A stretch of DNA of 21,621 bases from Actinomycetota bacterium (GCA_003140115.1 PLIQ01000333.1:15115-36735), one strand, 5' to 3'. Positions 7,969 through 15,935 are shown, counted from the stretch's first letter. Numbers and translations are program-made. Notes: generated from the letters alone by a model not told the origin.

Positions 7969-8676
7969 TCAGTAGCGGATCGAGATCTCCCCGCCCCGGC
8001 CGTCGTGCTGCGGGACGGACGGGATGGTGACCGCCTGGCCCGCCGCGATCCGTCGCGCGCTCCAGGCCACGGCGGCTGCGTCCAGGATGTCGCCCAGGAG
8101 CGTGATGGGATGACCTTCCGGGATCTCGATTCCCGCCCGGGCCAGGAGCCCGCGCCGCAGGTCACGTCCGGCACTGGTGTGCTTGCTGGCGGCCAGCGGC
8201 GCTCCGGCCAGCGCGCCGAACGCCAGTTCCGGGTGCACCTCGTACAGCGGGTGCCCGCAGGTCTCGCGGTACTGGTTGGCTTCGAGCAGCTTGGCCCGCA
8301 GGCCCCACGCCTGGATGCTGAAGCCCTGGCCGGTCAGCTCGCGGCAGCGCCGGTTCGCGGCCTGGTAGCTGGTCTGCGCCCAGACCTCCCGGGGCGGGAT
8401 GGCGAACACGGAGCTGCGCCGGGGACCGAGCAGGCCGCGGGCGGCCCGGTCCGCCTCGCGCCAGCCCGTCTCGAGCAGCCCGAGCGGCATATCGATCCCG
8501 ACCACCATGGTGCCCGCAACGTCTCGCTCCGGCGCGAGCAGCGCGGCCAGGCCTCCGCCGACTGTGACCGTGACGGCGGGCCCGGTCTCGGTCGGCGATA
8601 CCTCGAGTGACACCGCCACCCAGCCGCCCCGGCACGCGTCTACCCCCGTCACGCGCATCCCGCTGCGGCGATCCAC
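7969..8676 (-). CDS. DUF429 family protein (predicted RNase H-fold nuclease)
   Basis: The 235-aa protein carries the DUF429 series of motifs: GVDACRGGWV near the N-terminus, VVGIDMPLGL at 58-67, SSVFAIPPREVW at 88-99, a GFSIQAWGLRAKLLEAN segment, YEVHPELAF at 145-153, SKHTSAGRDLRR, and GDILDAAAVAWSA at 195-207. The conserved acidic residues Asp13, Asp62, Glu146 and Asp196/Asp199 could form an RNase H-like metal site. The family is predicted to be a nuclease from fold comparison; no cellular role is established. The GTG start at 8676 has GGAG seven nt upstream. An ATG six codons later has a poorer ribosome site. It is divergent from the 329-aa unknown gene. Confidence 0.82.
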   Translation of the reverse strand: MDRRSGMRVTGVDACRGGWVAVSLEVSPTETGPAVTVTVGGGLAALLAPERDVAGTMVVGIDMPLGLLETGWREADRAARGLLGPRRSSVFAIPPREVWAQTSYQAANRRCRELTGQGFSIQAWGLRAKLLEANQYRETCGHPLYEVHPELAFGALAGAPLAASKHTSAGRDLRRGLLARAGIEIPEGHPITLLGDILDAAAVAWSARRIAAGQAVTIPSVPQHDGRGGEISIRY

Positions 8677-8758
8677 CCGCGCTCTCCGGCTCGCTTTTCT
8701 CCGGTATTGTCCGGCGAGGCTACCACCTCACTGGTCACCGAGCCGCTAGGGTTTCCTG

Positions 8759-9748
8759 GTGGCCAAGGGGACAGCCAGCGTCACTGAGGAACGGGCGGTC
8801 ACGGCTGACGTCGGCCCGGTCCTGGTCCGCTGGACTGCGCCGGACGCGCTGTCCAACCTCGTCTCCGTCCTTGAGCTGGCCGCCGACGGCCAGGTGCGGT
8901 ACAGCGCCAGCACCAGGCGGCCGACCGCCGCGACCGTCAAGCTGGTCGAGGATGTCCTGGTAGCGGGGGACTTCTACGACTCCGGCGAGCCCATCGCGGC
9001 GTTCGCGTGGCCGCTGCTGATCCAGGTCGGCGGCCTGGCAGTGTTGGCCCGGGGGGACGACCCCCCCAAACCCCCCCGCGGGCATCCTGCCACCCGGCTC
9101 GAGCTCTCCCCGCGGGGCCGCGCGGTGCTGGCCAGGCCGTCCTACGAGGCGCTCGGCGCACTGTGGACCAAGTGGCTGCGCAGCGTCTCGACCGATGAGC
9201 TGGCCCGGATCGAGGCCATCAAGGGGCAGCGCAAGCCCGGCACGCTGACCTCCGCGACCACCCGGCGCGCCGCGGTAGCCGCAGCCCTGGCCGCGCTGCA
9301 ACCCGGGGCGTGGACCGGCGCGGGCAAGCTGCTCGCGAGCCTGCGAGCCCAGCAGCAGCCGCCGCTGGTGGCGACCCGGAGCCTACGGGCGCTTTGGCAG
9401 CTATACGTCGTCGACTCCTACTTCGGATCACTCGGTCACGCCGGCTCGCGGACCTGGGACCTGGTCGAGGGCAGGTACGCGTTGTGCGTGCTTTTCGAGT
9501 ACGCCGCCACGCTCGGACTCATCGACGTGGCCTACACCGACCCGCGCGGCGCTCGCCAGGATTATCGCGTCCTGTGGGGCGCCGACCAGCTCAGCTGCCT
9601 GTCCCGCTACGACGGCCTGGCCGCGATCCGGGTCAACGAGCTGGGCGGCGCCGTACTGCACGACCCTGAGGCGCTGCCCCGCCTCGGCCTGCCCGTCCCG
9701 CGCCGGGGCGCGGATGGGATCGGCGAAACAGGGGCGGACCGACGATGA
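8759..9748 (+). CDS. uncharacterised 329-aa protein with winged-helix-like segments
   Basis: I do not recognise a named family, though the C-terminal half has the feel of a widespread conserved hypothetical. Notable segments are LWTKWLRSVSTDELARIEAIKGQ (about 135-157), an ALLAAL/TGAGKLLASLR wing-type region at 170-196, and RYALCVLFEYAATLGLIDVAY followed by LSRYDGLAAIRVNELG (280-295). The LTxxGR-like element at 115-123 and the LFEYAATLGLIDVAY element look like winged-helix DNA-binding units. There is no signal peptide or membrane helix. The start is GTG with TAGGG seven nt upstream. Residues about 98-108 (GDDPPKPPRGH) are encoded by a G/C homopolymer repeat (9050-9078) that looks like an in-frame insertion. 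The last four bases overlap an in-frame ATG of the next gene's open frame; the more likely start of that gene lies 20 bp on. Confidence 0.6.
   Translation: MAKGTASVTEERAVTADVGPVLVRWTAPDALSNLVSVLELAADGQVRYSASTRRPTAATVKLVEDVLVAGDFYDSGEPIAAFAWPLLIQVGGLAVLARGDDPPKPPRGHPATRLELSPRGRAVLARPSYEALGALWTKWLRSVSTDELARIEAIKGQRKPGTLTSATTRRAAVAAALAALQPGAWTGAGKLLASLRAQQQPPLVATRSLRALWQLYVVDSYFGSLGHAGSRTWDLVEGRYALCVLFEYAATLGLIDVAYTDPRGARQDYRVLWGADQLSCLSRYDGLAAIRVNELGGAVLHDPEALPRLGLPVPRRGADGIGETGADRR
9050..9078. repeat. G6/C7/C7 homopolymer element inside a coding region
   Basis: The element reads C, six G, ACGA, seven C, AAA, seven C, G. GGGGGG-acga-CCCCCC can form a small hairpin. Its layout matches 2940-2963 between fadB and the DUF885 gene. 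It stays in frame within the 329-aa gene. Run lengths like these are also prone to sequencing and replication slippage. Confidence 0.4.
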
Positions 9749-9768
9749 GGCGACTACGTGGAGGCAAC

Positions 9769-10710
9769 ATGAAGCGGCCGTGGCTGACCCGCATGGGACT
9801 CGCGACCTGCCTGGCCCTGATCCTGCTGATCCCGGCGGCCGCGGCCAGCGCGGCCCCGGCCGGCGACGGGCCGCCCGGGTTCTGGTGGGGCACGGACAGC
9901 TTCGCGGTCTCGGTCCCCGGCAGCGCGCCGTACAGCATGCCGTTCCTGGGCGGCGCCTACGGCGGGTACATCGGGATGACCGGGAACTGGGCGTACTGGC
10001 TGGGCTGCAGCGGCCAGGCCCACTTCATCGCCTACTCGGCGGCCAACGCGGCGCAGGCGCATACCAACTTCACCCAGTACGGCAAGGGCGTCGGCGCGGG
10101 CGCCTACTGGTTCATGGGCGGGCCCGGCGTCGACCCGCACTACAACGGGACTACCAGCGAGGCCTACGCGTGGGGCGCGGCGCAGGCGGCCCGTACGCTG
10201 TCCGACATCGCGAATGGCGCCTTTGACTACAAGGTCGTCTGGATGGACATCGAGACGCCCGGGATCACCCCCGCCCCGGACAACGGATGGAACGACGTCT
10301 ACACCTCATCGTGCAGCGGGAAGGTCAGGATCAACGGCATCCCGGCGGCCGTGGACCGGGCCGACTTCAACGGGTTCTTCGACTACGTCACCGCCCACTC
10401 CTCCTACAAGGTGGGCGTCTACTCCACCGGGAGCGTCTGGACCTCGATCTTCGGCACCGGGAGCGCCTCGCAGATCCCGAACACCTACGAATGGACCTAC
10501 GAGCCGGAGACCACCAACTACACCGGCGCCGCCCCGGTCGGCTGGTGCCTGAGCGGCGGATCCGGCCCGTGCGCGCAGTTCTTCGGCGGCCAGACCAACG
10601 CCAGCAGCCACGCGCTCATGTGGCAGTGGTCCGGCGGCGGCGGCGCGCTCAACGGCATCGGCGGCTTCAACGGCGACCTCGACCAGATCGACTCGAGCCG
10701 GCTGGGCTAG
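9769..10710 (+). CDS. secreted GH25-like (lysozyme-fold) protein
   Basis: I choose ATG 9769 (313 aa) over ATG 9745 because GGAGG lies four nt upstream and the protein then starts as a signal peptide. The signal has a KR n-region and a hydrophobic core (10-26), with likely Sec cleavage after an AxA near residues 27-29. The mature part resembles a GH25-type TIM barrel. It opens with GFWWGTDSFAV and has a VVWMDIE strand (Asp160, Glu162), like the DxE catalytic strand of GH25. It also has VGVYSTGSVWTSIFG, then MWQWSGGG and GDLDQID at the end, where GH25 enzymes have WQY...G..VDLN. Four Cys in the mature chain could form two disulfides. The likely target is cell-wall glycan or another polysaccharide, inferred from fold only. 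It follows the unknown gene after 20 bp and may be co-transcribed. Confidence 0.68.
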   Translation: MKRPWLTRMGLATCLALILLIPAAAASAAPAGDGPPGFWWGTDSFAVSVPGSAPYSMPFLGGAYGGYIGMTGNWAYWLGCSGQAHFIAYSAANAAQAHTNFTQYGKGVGAGAYWFMGGPGVDPHYNGTTSEAYAWGAAQAARTLSDIANGAFDYKVVWMDIETPGITPAPDNGWNDVYTSSCSGKVRINGIPAAVDRADFNGFFDYVTAHSSYKVGVYSTGSVWTSIFGTGSASQIPNTYEWTYEPETTNYTGAAPVGWCLSGGSGPCAQFFGGQTNASSHALMWQWSGGGGALNGIGGFNGDLDQIDSSRLG

Positions 10711-10768
10711 CGGGCACCACGGGTCGTTCGGGCCAATGATCGTGACGTGACCTCGCGAGTGCGGCGGG

Positions 10769-12409
10769 TCAGCTTTCAGCGGCGATCAGCGGTTCAAGCA
10801 GGATGTCGGGATACTCGCGCTGTATCTGACCGAGCCGCCACTTGTCGCTGAACAGCGCGAGCAAGGCGCCGTCGTGGCGGCGGGTCAGCACCTCGGTGGC
10901 GCGCTGCCCGGCCAGGATCCGGGCGCCCTCGGCGTCGGTGCGCCGGGCCAGCGTGTAGCCCAGGTGATCCAGGTCCGCGCGGGCGCCGAACTCGTGCTCG
11001 AGCCGATGCAGCACCACGTCGTACTGCAGCGGGCCGACCGCGGCCAGCACCGGGGCCTGGTCGCCGCGCAGGTCGGAGGCCAGGACCTGGACGACGCCCT
11101 CGGTGTCGAGCTGCTCAATCCCGCGCCGGAACTGCTTCTGCTTGCCCGCTTCCTTGCCGCGCACCACCGCGAAGTACTCGGGCGCGAAGCTCGGGATGGG
11201 CGGGAACTCGACCGGGGCCTCGCCGGCGTACAGCGTGTCGCCCGGGCGGAGCGCGGTCGCGTTGACCAGGCCGATCACATCGCCCGGGAAGGCCTCCTCG
11301 ACGGTCTCCCGGTCCTGGCCGAACATCGACTGGGCGTACTTGGTGGCGAACGGACGCCCGGTGGCGGCGTGGGTGAGCACCATGCCGCGCTCGAACCGGC
11401 CTGAGCACACCCGCACGAACGCCATCCGGTCGCGGTGTGCCGGGTCCATGTTGGCCTGCACCTTGAACACCAGGCCCGAGAATGGCGCGTCGACCGGGCG
11501 CGGCTCGCCCTTGATGTCCTCCCGCGCGGTCGGCGGCGGGGCGAGTTCGGTCACCACGTCGAGCAGGCGGCGGACGCCGAAGTTCGGCAGCGCGGCCCCG
11601 AATAGCACCGGGCTCGACACCCCGGCCAGAAATTGTGCCATGTCGACACCCGGGCCGTAGACCTCCTCGAGCAGCGCCAGTTCCTCCTGCGCGGCCGCGT
11701 AGGCTTCGCCGTCCCGGTCGACGGCGGCCGTGGCGTCGAGCCGCGTCTCCAGGGCGCGTCCGGCGCCGCCCGGGGTCCTGGTGAACGTGGTGTAGTCCCC
11801 GCTGGCCCGGTCGATCAGCCCGCGAAAGTCGCCGGCCACCCCGACCGGCCAGTTCACCGGGGCCGGGCGCAGTCCGATCCGCTGCTCGATCTCATCGAGC
11901 AGTTCCAGCGGCTCCCGGCCCGGGCGGTCCCACTTGTTCACGAAGGTGATCACCGGGACGCCCCGGCTCCGGCAGACGTCGAACAGCTTCAGCGTCTGCG
12001 GCTCCAGTCCCTTGGCCGAGTCGAGCAGCATGATGGCGGCGTCCACCGCGGACAGCACCCGGTAAGTGTCTTCGGAGAAATCCGCGTGGCCCGGGGTGTC
12101 CAGCAGGTTCAGCACCATCTCCCGGTAGTCGAAGCGGAGCGCCGCCGAGGTGATCGAGATGCCCCGGGCGCGTTCCATGGCCATCCAGTCCGACGTCACG
12201 CCGCGCCGGCCAGCCTTGCCGTGCACCGCGCCAGCCTGGGTGATCGCCGACGCGTGCAGGGCCAGGGCCTCGGTCAGGGTCGACTTGCCCGCGTCCGGGT
12301 GGCTGATAACCGCGAACGCCCGGCGCCTGCCCGCCTCCGCTAGTACCTTCGAGCCGGGTACCCTCGGTGCAGGGGTACACGGAGGTGCCCCCGCATCCGC
12401 TATTGTCAC
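10769..12409 (-). CDS. prfC: peptide chain release factor 3
   Basis: The 546-aa translational GTPase matches RF3 in length and order. G1 is SHPDAGKST (36-44), the switch I region has RGISITSAAL, G3 is DTPGH (104-108) and G4 is NKWD (158-161). The RF3-typical GHADFSEDTYRVL and KGLEPQTLKLF follow, and the C-terminal domain has ASDLRGDQAPVLAAVGPLQYDVV. RF3 removes RF1/RF2 from the ribosome after peptide release. The GTG start has no ribosome site; instead TATCCT sits exactly 7 nt upstream, the arrangement of a leaderless mRNA. About 25 N-terminal residues precede the conserved GRRRAFAVISHPDAGK block. It is divergent from the phosphatidyltransferase gene with a 21-bp gap. Confidence 0.95.
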   Translation of the reverse strand: MTIADAGAPPCTPAPRVPGSKVLAEAGRRRAFAVISHPDAGKSTLTEALALHASAITQAGAVHGKAGRRGVTSDWMAMERARGISITSAALRFDYREMVLNLLDTPGHADFSEDTYRVLSAVDAAIMLLDSAKGLEPQTLKLFDVCRSRGVPVITFVNKWDRPGREPLELLDEIEQRIGLRPAPVNWPVGVAGDFRGLIDRASGDYTTFTRTPGGAGRALETRLDATAAVDRDGEAYAAAQEELALLEEVYGPGVDMAQFLAGVSSPVLFGAALPNFGVRRLLDVVTELAPPPTAREDIKGEPRPVDAPFSGLVFKVQANMDPAHRDRMAFVRVCSGRFERGMVLTHAATGRPFATKYAQSMFGQDRETVEEAFPGDVIGLVNATALRPGDTLYAGEAPVEFPPIPSFAPEYFAVVRGKEAGKQKQFRRGIEQLDTEGVVQVLASDLRGDQAPVLAAVGPLQYDVVLHRLEHEFGARADLDHLGYTLARRTDAEGARILAGQRATEVLTRRHDGALLALFSDKWRLGQIQREYPDILLEPLIAAES

Positions 12410-12416
12410 TTACGTG

Positions 12417-12422
12417 AGGATA
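12417..12422 (-). promoter_or_regulatory. -10 element for leaderless prfC mRNA
   Basis: On the minus strand TATCCT (TANNNT type) ends 7 nt before the GTG start codon of prfC, so transcription would begin at or next to the start codon. No convincing -35 is visible at 16-18 nt. The overlapping AGGATA on the plus strand includes the GAGGA ribosome site of the divergent gene. Confidence 0.4.
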
Positions 12423-12430
12423 CTGGGTCC

Positions 12431-13006
12431 GTGGACCGTGTCCTGACGATCCCGAACGCGCTCAGCGCCGCACGCCTGGCCGGGGTCCCGGTCTTCCTGT
12501 GGCTGGTGCTCGGGCCGCGAACCGCTACCGCTGATGACTGGGCGGTCGCGCTGCTCATCGTGGCGGGCGCCACCGACTGGCTGGACGGCAAGCTCGCCCG
12601 CGCGCTGAACCAGGGCAGCCGGCTCGGCCAGGTGCTCGACCCGGCCGCCGACCGGCTATACATCGCGGCCACCATCGTCGCGCTCGCGGTGCGGGCCATC
12701 ATCCCGTGGTGGCTGGTCGCCGTCCTGGCGCTGCGCGAGCTGGTCGTGGGCGGAGCGCTGGCCGTGCTGAAACGCCGGACCGGCCTGGGCACCTTGCAGG
12801 TCAGCCTGGCCGGAAAGGCTGCCACCTTGTGCCTGCTCTACGCCTTCCCGCTGCTGTTCCTCGGCGATCATCCCGGCTGGGGCGGCACACTGGCCCGGGT
12901 CATAGGCTGGGCCTTCGCGATCTGGGGAACGGTCCTGTACTGGTGGACCGCGAGGCTGTACCTGGCCCAGGTCGCAAGCCTGGCCGGTAGCAGTGCCAAT
13001 CCGTGA
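12431..13006 (+). CDS. CDP-alcohol phosphatidyltransferase (PgsA-like)
   Basis: The 191-aa integral membrane protein has the complete CDP-alcohol phosphotransferase signature: Asp49, Asp52-Gly53, Ala56-Arg57, Gly66, Asp70 and Asp74 (the DxxDGxxARxxxxxxxxGxxxDxxxD pattern). Several hydrophobic segments are visible, at about 17-28, 38-47, 77-105, 127-143 and 155-175. It condenses a CDP-diacylglycerol headgroup donor with an alcohol such as glycerol-3-phosphate or an inositol compound. The order relative to the downstream garA-resR cluster matches M. tuberculosis pgsA2 (Rv1822), which favours a phosphatidylglycerophosphate-synthase-like annotation, but the acceptor cannot be fixed from sequence. 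The GTG start has GAGGA ten nt upstream. TATTGT at 12401-12406 is a plausible -10. Confidence 0.88.
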   Translation: MDRVLTIPNALSAARLAGVPVFLWLVLGPRTATADDWAVALLIVAGATDWLDGKLARALNQGSRLGQVLDPAADRLYIAATIVALAVRAIIPWWLVAVLALRELVVGGALAVLKRRTGLGTLQVSLAGKAATLCLLYAFPLLFLGDHPGWGGTLARVIGWAFAIWGTVLYWWTARLYLAQVASLAGSSANP

Positions 13007-13027
13007 GGTGTCCGTGCTGGTCTGTGA

Positions 13028-13045
13028 ACGGGCGGGCGAGCCCGT
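13028..13045 (+). terminator. hairpin after the phosphatidyltransferase gene
   Basis: ACGGGC-gggcga-GCCCGT forms a perfect six-pair stem starting 22 nt after the stop, followed by GATTT. The T-tract is short, as is usual in high-GC actinobacteria. It may separate the phosphatidyltransferase from the sugar nucleotidyltransferase gene. Confidence 0.42.
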
Positions 13046-13104
13046 GATTTCGCTGGTGACGGGGTAGACCTAGGGGCGGAAACCGGGAAGGAGCTGGGAA
13101 CCCA

Positions 13105-15603
13105 TTGAAGGCCGTCGTCATGGCAGGCGGGGAAGGGACACGGCTACGGCCGATGACCGCTAACCAGCCCAAGCCCATGCTTCCGGTGGCCAACCGGCCG
13201 ATCATGGAACACGTGCTGCGACTGCTCAAGCGGCACGGGTTCGATGAGACCATCGTAACCGTCCAGTTCCTCGCCGCACTCGTCCGTAACTACTTCGGGG
13301 ACGGCGAGGAGTTCGGGATGAGCCTGCAGTACGCCACGGAGGAGATGCCGCTGGGTACCGCGGGCAGCGTCAGGAACGCCGAGGACGCCCTGCGCGACGA
13401 GCCGTTCCTGGTTATCTCGGGCGATGCGCTGACCGACATGGACCTGACCGCCCTGGTCAACTTCCACAAGGAGAAGGGCGCGCTGGTCACGGTCGGCCTG
13501 GCCCGCATGCCCAACCCGCTGGAGTTCGGCATCGTGATCACCCAGGAGGACGGCCGGATCCAGCGTTTCCTGGAGAAGCCGACCTGGGGCCAGGTGTTCT
13601 CGGACACGGTCAACACGGGGCTGTACGTGATGGAGCCGGAGGTACTCGCCGAGGTCCCGCCCGGTGAGCTGGTCGACTGGTCCGGCGACGTCTTTCCCAA
13701 GCTGCTCAAGCGCGGCGCCCCGCTGTTCGGCTACGTCTCGGACGGCTACTGGGAAGACGTGGGCACCCTCGAGAGCTACCTGAAGGCCCAGGCTGACGTG
13801 CTAGCCCGCCGGGTGCAGACCGATATCGCCGGGTTCGAGGTCTCGCCCGGCATCTGGGTCGCCGAGGGCGCCGACGTGGACACCGACGCGGTCCTCACCG
13901 GCCCGCTGTGTATCGGGGACTACGCCAAGATCGAAGCCGGCGCGCACCTGCGCGAGTACACCGTGATCGGCAGCAACGTGGTGGTCAAGGAGGGCGCCTT
14001 CATCCACCGCGCCGTGGTGCACAACAACGTCTACATCGGCCAGGGCGTCACCCTGCGCGGTTGCGTGATCGGCAAGAACACCGACGTCATGCGGCTGGCC
14101 AGGATTGAGGAAGGCGCGATCGTCGGGGACGAGTGCGTTATCGAGCCCGAGGCCTACCTGTCCGCCAAGGTGAAGGTCTACCCGTTCAAGACCATCGAGG
14201 CCGGCGCGGTGGTGAACAACAGCGTGATCTGGGAATCCCGGGGCCAGCGCACCCTGTTCGGCCCGCGGGGCGTGTCCGGGCTGATCAACGTCGAGGTCAC
14301 CCCCGAGCTGGCGGTCCGGCTGGCCAGCGCCTACGCCACCACGCTGCGCAAGGGCTCCACGGTTACCACGTCCCGGGACGCGTCCAGGGCCGCGCGGACG
14401 CTGAAGCGCGCCGTACAGAGCGCGCTCAACGCCAGCGCGATCAACGTGGTGGACCTGGAGGCCCAGCCGCTCCCGGTGGTCAGGTTCGAGACGGCCAGGG
14501 ACCACTACAGCGGCGGCGTCGCCATCCGCACCACCCCCGGCGACCCGCAGTCCGTCGACATCATCTTCCTCGATGAGCGAGGCGCCGAGCTGTCCCAGGC
14601 CGACCAGCGCAAGCTGGAGCGCGTCTTCTCCCGCCAGGAGTTCCGGCGGGCCTTCCCGGGCGAGATCGCCGAGCTCAGCTATTCGCACCGGGTGGTCGAG
14701 TCGTACACCCACGAACTGCTTCGGTGCGTGGATATGAGCGGTATACGCGAAGCCGACCTGAAGGTGGTCGCGGACTGCGCGGGCGGCACCACGTCCCTGG
14801 TGCTGCCCAGCCTGCTCGGCACGATCGGAGTGGGCGTGCTCACGCTCAACAACCGGCTGGATGAGATATCGCCGACCGAGACCGTGGCCCAGCAGCGGGC
14901 GGGCCTGCAGCGTCTGGCCGAGATGGTGTCGTCGTCGCGGGCCGCGTTCGGCGTCAGGTTCGATCCGGTCGGGGAGCGGATCCAGCTCGTGGACGAGAAG
15001 GGCGAGCTGGTCAGCGAGGACCGGGCGCTGCTGGCCGTGCTGGACCTCGTGGCGGCCGAACGTAAGTCCGGCCGGGTGGCCCTGCCGGTGACCACGACCC
15101 GGGTGGCCGAGCAGGTCTGCCGCTTCCACGGGGTCCAGGTGACCTGGACCCCGACGTCGATGGACGCGCTGACCGTCGCGGCGGCCAGCGAGGACGTGAT
15201 CTTCGCGGCCGATGGGCGCGGCGGCTTCGTGGTGCCCGAGTGCACCCGGACGGTGGACGGCATCGCCGCCTTCGTCCGGCTGCTCGGCCTAGTCGCGCGG
15301 ACCAGGCTGACGCTGAGCCAGATCGACGCCAGAATCCCGATCGCCCATATGCTCAAGCGATCCATCCCGACGCCGTGGGCGGCCAAGGGCAGCGTGATGC
15401 GCACCGTCGTCGAGGCGGCGGGCAGCAAGGAGATGGACACCACGGACGGGGTGCGGGTGGTGGTGCCCGACCGCGGCTGGATCCTCGCGCTGCCGGACCC
15501 GGCCGAGGCCGTGACCCACTTGTGGGCCGAGGGCAACGACGCCGATGACGCTCAGCTCCTGATGGACGAGTGGGCCGAGGTCGTGGAGCAGGCGGGCCGC
15601 TAG
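13105..15603 (+). CDS. mannose-1-phosphate guanylyltransferase with degenerate phosphomutase-like C-terminal domain
   Basis: The 832-aa protein has three parts. Residues 1-235 are a nucleotidyltransferase with the signature GGEGTRLRP (8-16), Lys23-Pro24, SGDALTDMD and EKP. Residues 255-375 are left-handed beta-helix hexapeptide repeats (IGDYAKIEAG, IGSNVVVKEG and similar). Residues about 385-832 resemble the alpha-D-phosphohexomutase fold. In that third part the catalytic SHNP loop reads TPGD (477-480), the metal loop DGDADR reads DPVGER (620-625), the sugar loop GEESGH region reads DGRGGFVVPE (703-712), and the C-terminal RPSGTEP loop reads ALPDPAE (795-801). The transferase should make GDP-mannose for glycoconjugates; the mutase half is probably inactive. 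The start is TTG, required to keep the conserved MKAVVMAGG strand, with AAGGAG 11 nt upstream. Related actinobacterial proteins carry the same fusion. Confidence 0.88.
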   Translation: MKAVVMAGGEGTRLRPMTANQPKPMLPVANRPIMEHVLRLLKRHGFDETIVTVQFLAALVRNYFGDGEEFGMSLQYATEEMPLGTAGSVRNAEDALRDEPFLVISGDALTDMDLTALVNFHKEKGALVTVGLARMPNPLEFGIVITQEDGRIQRFLEKPTWGQVFSDTVNTGLYVMEPEVLAEVPPGELVDWSGDVFPKLLKRGAPLFGYVSDGYWEDVGTLESYLKAQADVLARRVQTDIAGFEVSPGIWVAEGADVDTDAVLTGPLCIGDYAKIEAGAHLREYTVIGSNVVVKEGAFIHRAVVHNNVYIGQGVTLRGCVIGKNTDVMRLARIEEGAIVGDECVIEPEAYLSAKVKVYPFKTIEAGAVVNNSVIWESRGQRTLFGPRGVSGLINVEVTPELAVRLASAYATTLRKGSTVTTSRDASRAARTLKRAVQSALNASAINVVDLEAQPLPVVRFETARDHYSGGVAIRTTPGDPQSVDIIFLDERGAELSQADQRKLERVFSRQEFRRAFPGEIAELSYSHRVVESYTHELLRCVDMSGIREADLKVVADCAGGTTSLVLPSLLGTIGVGVLTLNNRLDEISPTETVAQQRAGLQRLAEMVSSSRAAFGVRFDPVGERIQLVDEKGELVSEDRALLAVLDLVAAERKSGRVALPVTTTRVAEQVCRFHGVQVTWTPTSMDALTVAAASEDVIFAADGRGGFVVPECTRTVDGIAAFVRLLGLVARTRLTLSQIDARIPIAHMLKRSIPTPWAAKGSVMRTVVEAAGSKEMDTTDGVRVVVPDRGWILALPDPAEAVTHLWAEGNDADDAQLLMDEWAEVVEQAGR

Positions 15604-15935
15604 AGGCCGGATCCAGGTGCCGCATCCGGGTAAGCTGGGTGTCTCGCGCGATGATGCGAATCGCTCGAACTACGCGAAATTCGCAAATATGAGAGAATCG
15701 CGCCCACTGCGGTGTGAAGAGATTTTCGCCCGGCGGTCATCGCCCGCCGTGAGCGGTGGGTGCGTGGCTCGTGCACGGCGGAGGTGAGACGGCGGTGTGG
15801 CGGAAGCGTCGCGGAGACAAGATCAAGCGTGGCGGGCGCGGGCTGTTCGCGTGGCGCATGGACCGCCAAGCCCCCGCCCAGGTACCGTGGGCAGGATCGC
15901 TTGATGAGCTTACCGAGGGGAGGCCGACCGGAGGC
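15604..15935 (+). promoter_or_regulatory. 332-bp leader/intergenic region before the FHA gene
   Basis: No convincing gene lies here, although the FHA reading frame stays open upstream to a GTG at 15756. A weak hairpin CCGGAT...ATCCGG (15607-15629) follows the guanylyltransferase stop. An unusually AT-rich patch (15655-15700) contains the inverted repeat TGCGAAT (15655-15661) / ATTCGCA (15679-15685), with a nested GCGAA-a-TTCGC (15674-15684). A weak promoter match is TCGAAC-N17-TATGAG (15665-15693). A GC hairpin CGGCGG...CCGCCG spans 15731-15749. This looks like a regulated promoter plus a long 5' leader. Confidence 0.4.

Noticed and set aside
9065..9071. CCCAAAC, a sequence that can act as a -1 frameshift heptamer
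   Set aside because: The reading frame here is CCC AAA CCC, not the C CCA AAC phasing needed for simultaneous slippage, and the zero frame continues into conserved-looking protein.
13801..15129. 442-codon minus-strand open frame inside the guanylyltransferase gene
   Set aside because: Repetitive His/Asp/Gly/Leu composition typical of the reverse complement of high-GC coding DNA; no motif.
15756..15935. 60-codon N-terminal extension of the FHA protein
   Set aside because: No domain and odd composition (Arg/Gly/Trp); the zinc ribbon starts just after ATG 15936. Kept as leader, but not fully excluded.
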